NCBI RefSeq assembly: GCF_000612845.1
Contig: NZ_CCAT010000045.1
Location: forward strand, 211,831-275,830
DNA: 64,000 bases
Source of the DNA: Clostridium ihumii AP5
Lineage (GTDB): Bacteria; Bacillota; Clostridia; Clostridiales; Clostridiaceae
Reading direction: 5' to 3'
Position numbers and translations under genes: made by a program. Position 1 is the stretch's first letter, and every line of letters begins with the position of its first letter. Below, in pieces: positions 62,773-64,000 of this stretch. The notes under the pieces are model-generated. The model ran no database searches. It was not told where the DNA came from and worked only from the letters and a program-made list of their open reading frames with translations.

Positions 62773-64000
62773 ACATCTCACCTTGCTTTCTAAATAATTG
62801 TGCATACACATTATCATTTTCCATCAATTCTTCATGAGTTCCTTTTTCAATAATTTTTCCTTCATCAAGCACAATAATCTCATCAGTTATTTTTGTTGAA
62901 CCTAACCTATGAGTTATCATAAATAGAGTCTTTTCATTGGCTATATTTAAAAATTGATTATAAATCATACTCTCAGCTGTTGGACTTAAACTTGCAGTAG
63001 GTTCATCCATTATCATAAAAGGTGAATTCAAATGCAAAGCACGTGCAATTGCAAGTCTTTGCCATTCTCCCCCAGACAAATCATTACCATCATCATAGAT
63101 TTTTCCAAGATGACTATGCTCTTTCTTAGGTAAATTATTAACTACTTCATCCAACTCCATAAGCCTAATCACTTCACTAATATCTGCTTCTGAATTTTCA
63201 AATGCTATATTCTCTTTTAGTGATACATAATATTTTGCAAAATCCTGAGAAACTACAGAAAATATACTTGTTAGCTCTCCAAATTTATATGACTTTAAAT
63301 CCTTCCCATTTAAAAGTATTTCACCTTCATAATCACGATACAACCCTACCATAATTTTTACCAAGGTAGATTTACCAGCTCCATTAAGTCCAACCATTGA
63401 ATAAGATTTCCCCTTATTCAGTGATAAATTAACTCCTTTCAAAATGTATTCTCCAGACTCTTCATACCTAAACCAAAGATCCTTTATCACAAGACTTTCA
63501 AAGGGTATTTTATTTTCACACTCCGAGTTTTCTAATCTGTTTCTCTTAAGCTTTGTAAACTCATCTAAATCCTTTGCATACTCATAGTGTTTTGAAAATT
63601 CTAAAATTAATTCAGAGGACTGAAAAGCAACTATCTTACTTAAACTAATCATGCTTCCTGCTATAGAAGTGAACATACCTACTGATAACGCACCACTAGA
63701 TACTTTCAATGACAACATAAAAATAATAAACACAGCTGCAATACTAGCCACAACATTCACCATCATACTGCTTGATGTTTCTTTAGCTAAAACCTTAGTA
63801 TTATAATTTGACCTAAAAAGGTGAGCTTTCATAAATCTTTTGTTAAGAGAAGGTGCAAATCCAAATAAAGCTCTTTCATTTGCTGTTTCCCTATTAACTA
63901 ATATCTCTGACAAATAATTCATCTGTCTTGTAACAAATCCAACCTTTTTTTCTTCTTCATAAACCACTCTACCATTCCTGAATGTAAGAAGTATTGTAGG
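62765..64000 (-). CDS. ABC exporter half-transporter, 5-prime end outside the window
   Basis: The C-terminal ~410 residues of a type I exporter: the last membrane helices, then the ATPase with Walker A GLNGAGKST, signature LSGGEWQRLAIARAL, Walker B FMIMDEPTASLSP and switch His in ITHRLGS. The frame is open to the window edge (upstream codons read LLTFRNGRVVYEEEKK), so the GTG at 63967 is not the true start. It is the first half of the coupled pair with the gene at 61012. Confidence 0.88.
   Translation of the reverse strand, partial: PTILLTFRNGRVVYEEEKKVGFVTRQMNYLSEILVNRETANERALFGFAPSLNKRFMKAHLFRSNYNTKVLAKETSSSMMVNVVASIAAVFIIFMLSLKVSSGALSVGMFTSIAGSMISLSKIVAFQSSELILEFSKHYEYAKDLDEFTKLKRNRLENSECENKIPFESLVIKDLWFRYEESGEYILKGVNLSLNKGKSYSMVGLNGAGKSTLVKIMVGLYRDYEGEILLNGKDLKSYKFGELTSIFSVVSQDFAKYYVSLKENIAFENSEADISEVIRLMELDEVVNNLPKKEHSHLGKIYDDGNDLSGGEWQRLAIARALHLNSPFMIMDEPTASLSPTAESMIYNQFLNIANEKTLFMITHRLGSTKITDEIIVLDEGKIIEKGTHEELMENDNVYAQLFRKQGEMYD

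Noticed and set aside
53953..64000. Lantibiotic or other RiPP cluster around the ABC exporters
   Set aside because: No precursor peptide, cyclase, dehydratase or peptidase domain was found next to the exporters; the radical SAM gene is separate and faces its own terminator.
1..64000. CRISPR array, tRNA or rRNA genes
   Set aside because: No regular spacer-repeat pattern, no tRNA cloverleaf with a T-arm, and no rRNA-like conserved stretch was seen on either strand.

Overview
The window is AT-rich DNA from a Gram-positive, probably spore-forming anaerobe of Clostridium sensu stricto. This rests on very low G+C (about a quarter by eye), strong AGGAGG-type ribosome sites with ATG/GTG/TTG starts, many intrinsic terminators with A/T tails, a YtaF-type sporulation membrane protein, orphan Van-type regulators and radical-SAM proteins. 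The species cannot be fixed from the sequence alone. No rRNA, tRNA, CRISPR array, intact prophage or intact insertion sequence was seen. Most genes lie on the minus strand.

Layout. 0-6.5 kb: a YdcF-type membrane protein, a VOC protein, an intracellular GH29 fucosidase, a holin-like protein with a zinc ribbon, a GNAT/DUF2156 pair and a TudS-related putative desulfidase. 6.7-11.2 kb: an FbpABC/AfuABC-type importer diverging from a PHP-domain phosphoesterase. 11.3-12.6 kb: a preQ1-I riboswitch controlling a queuine-lyase-like radical SAM gene and QueT, a queuosine-precursor salvage unit. 12.6-19.7 kb: VanZ-, VanS-, VanR- and VanY-like genes without vanHAX, with a pseudouridine synthase, a MntA/HepT toxin-antitoxin pair and a small HMA protein among them. 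20-26 kb: a PAS-PAS-GGDEF protein, a four-repeat lectin of the Oscillatoria agglutinin (OAAH) family, a new 51-residue membrane protein, a MATE exporter and YtaF.

26-42.7 kb is an accessory stretch: a PAP2 protein with a two-gene ABC exporter, several complete and broken GNAT acetyltransferases, decayed transposase fragments, small hydrolases, a PEP-synthase/rifampin-phosphotransferase-like enzyme followed by an Fes-like esterase, a pRiA4b ORF-3 protein, and an alpha/beta hydrolase with a nitrilase. A diverged promoter-region repeat of about 140 bp recurs here. 42.8-47.6 kb: a response regulator and soluble kinase next to an FtsX-type ABC transporter. 47.9-52.4 kb: a YbjQ-like zinc-ribbon protein, an ACT-domain protein, a dicarboxylate/amino-acid symporter, and an orphan radical SAM gene with a long structured leader. 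52.4-53.7 kb: a decayed Rpn nuclease locus with repeated 3-prime cassettes. 53.9-64 kb: two more two-gene ABC exporter sets, a YoaP-type acetyltransferase, a large unknown protein with a hairpin at its start codon, and a NUDIX hydrolase; the last exporter gene runs off the window.

The strongest leads for undescribed biology are the OAAH lectin with one apparently degenerate sugar site out of four, the structured leader of the orphan radical SAM gene, the Rpn cassette array, and an orphan folded element at 58.33-58.40 kb.
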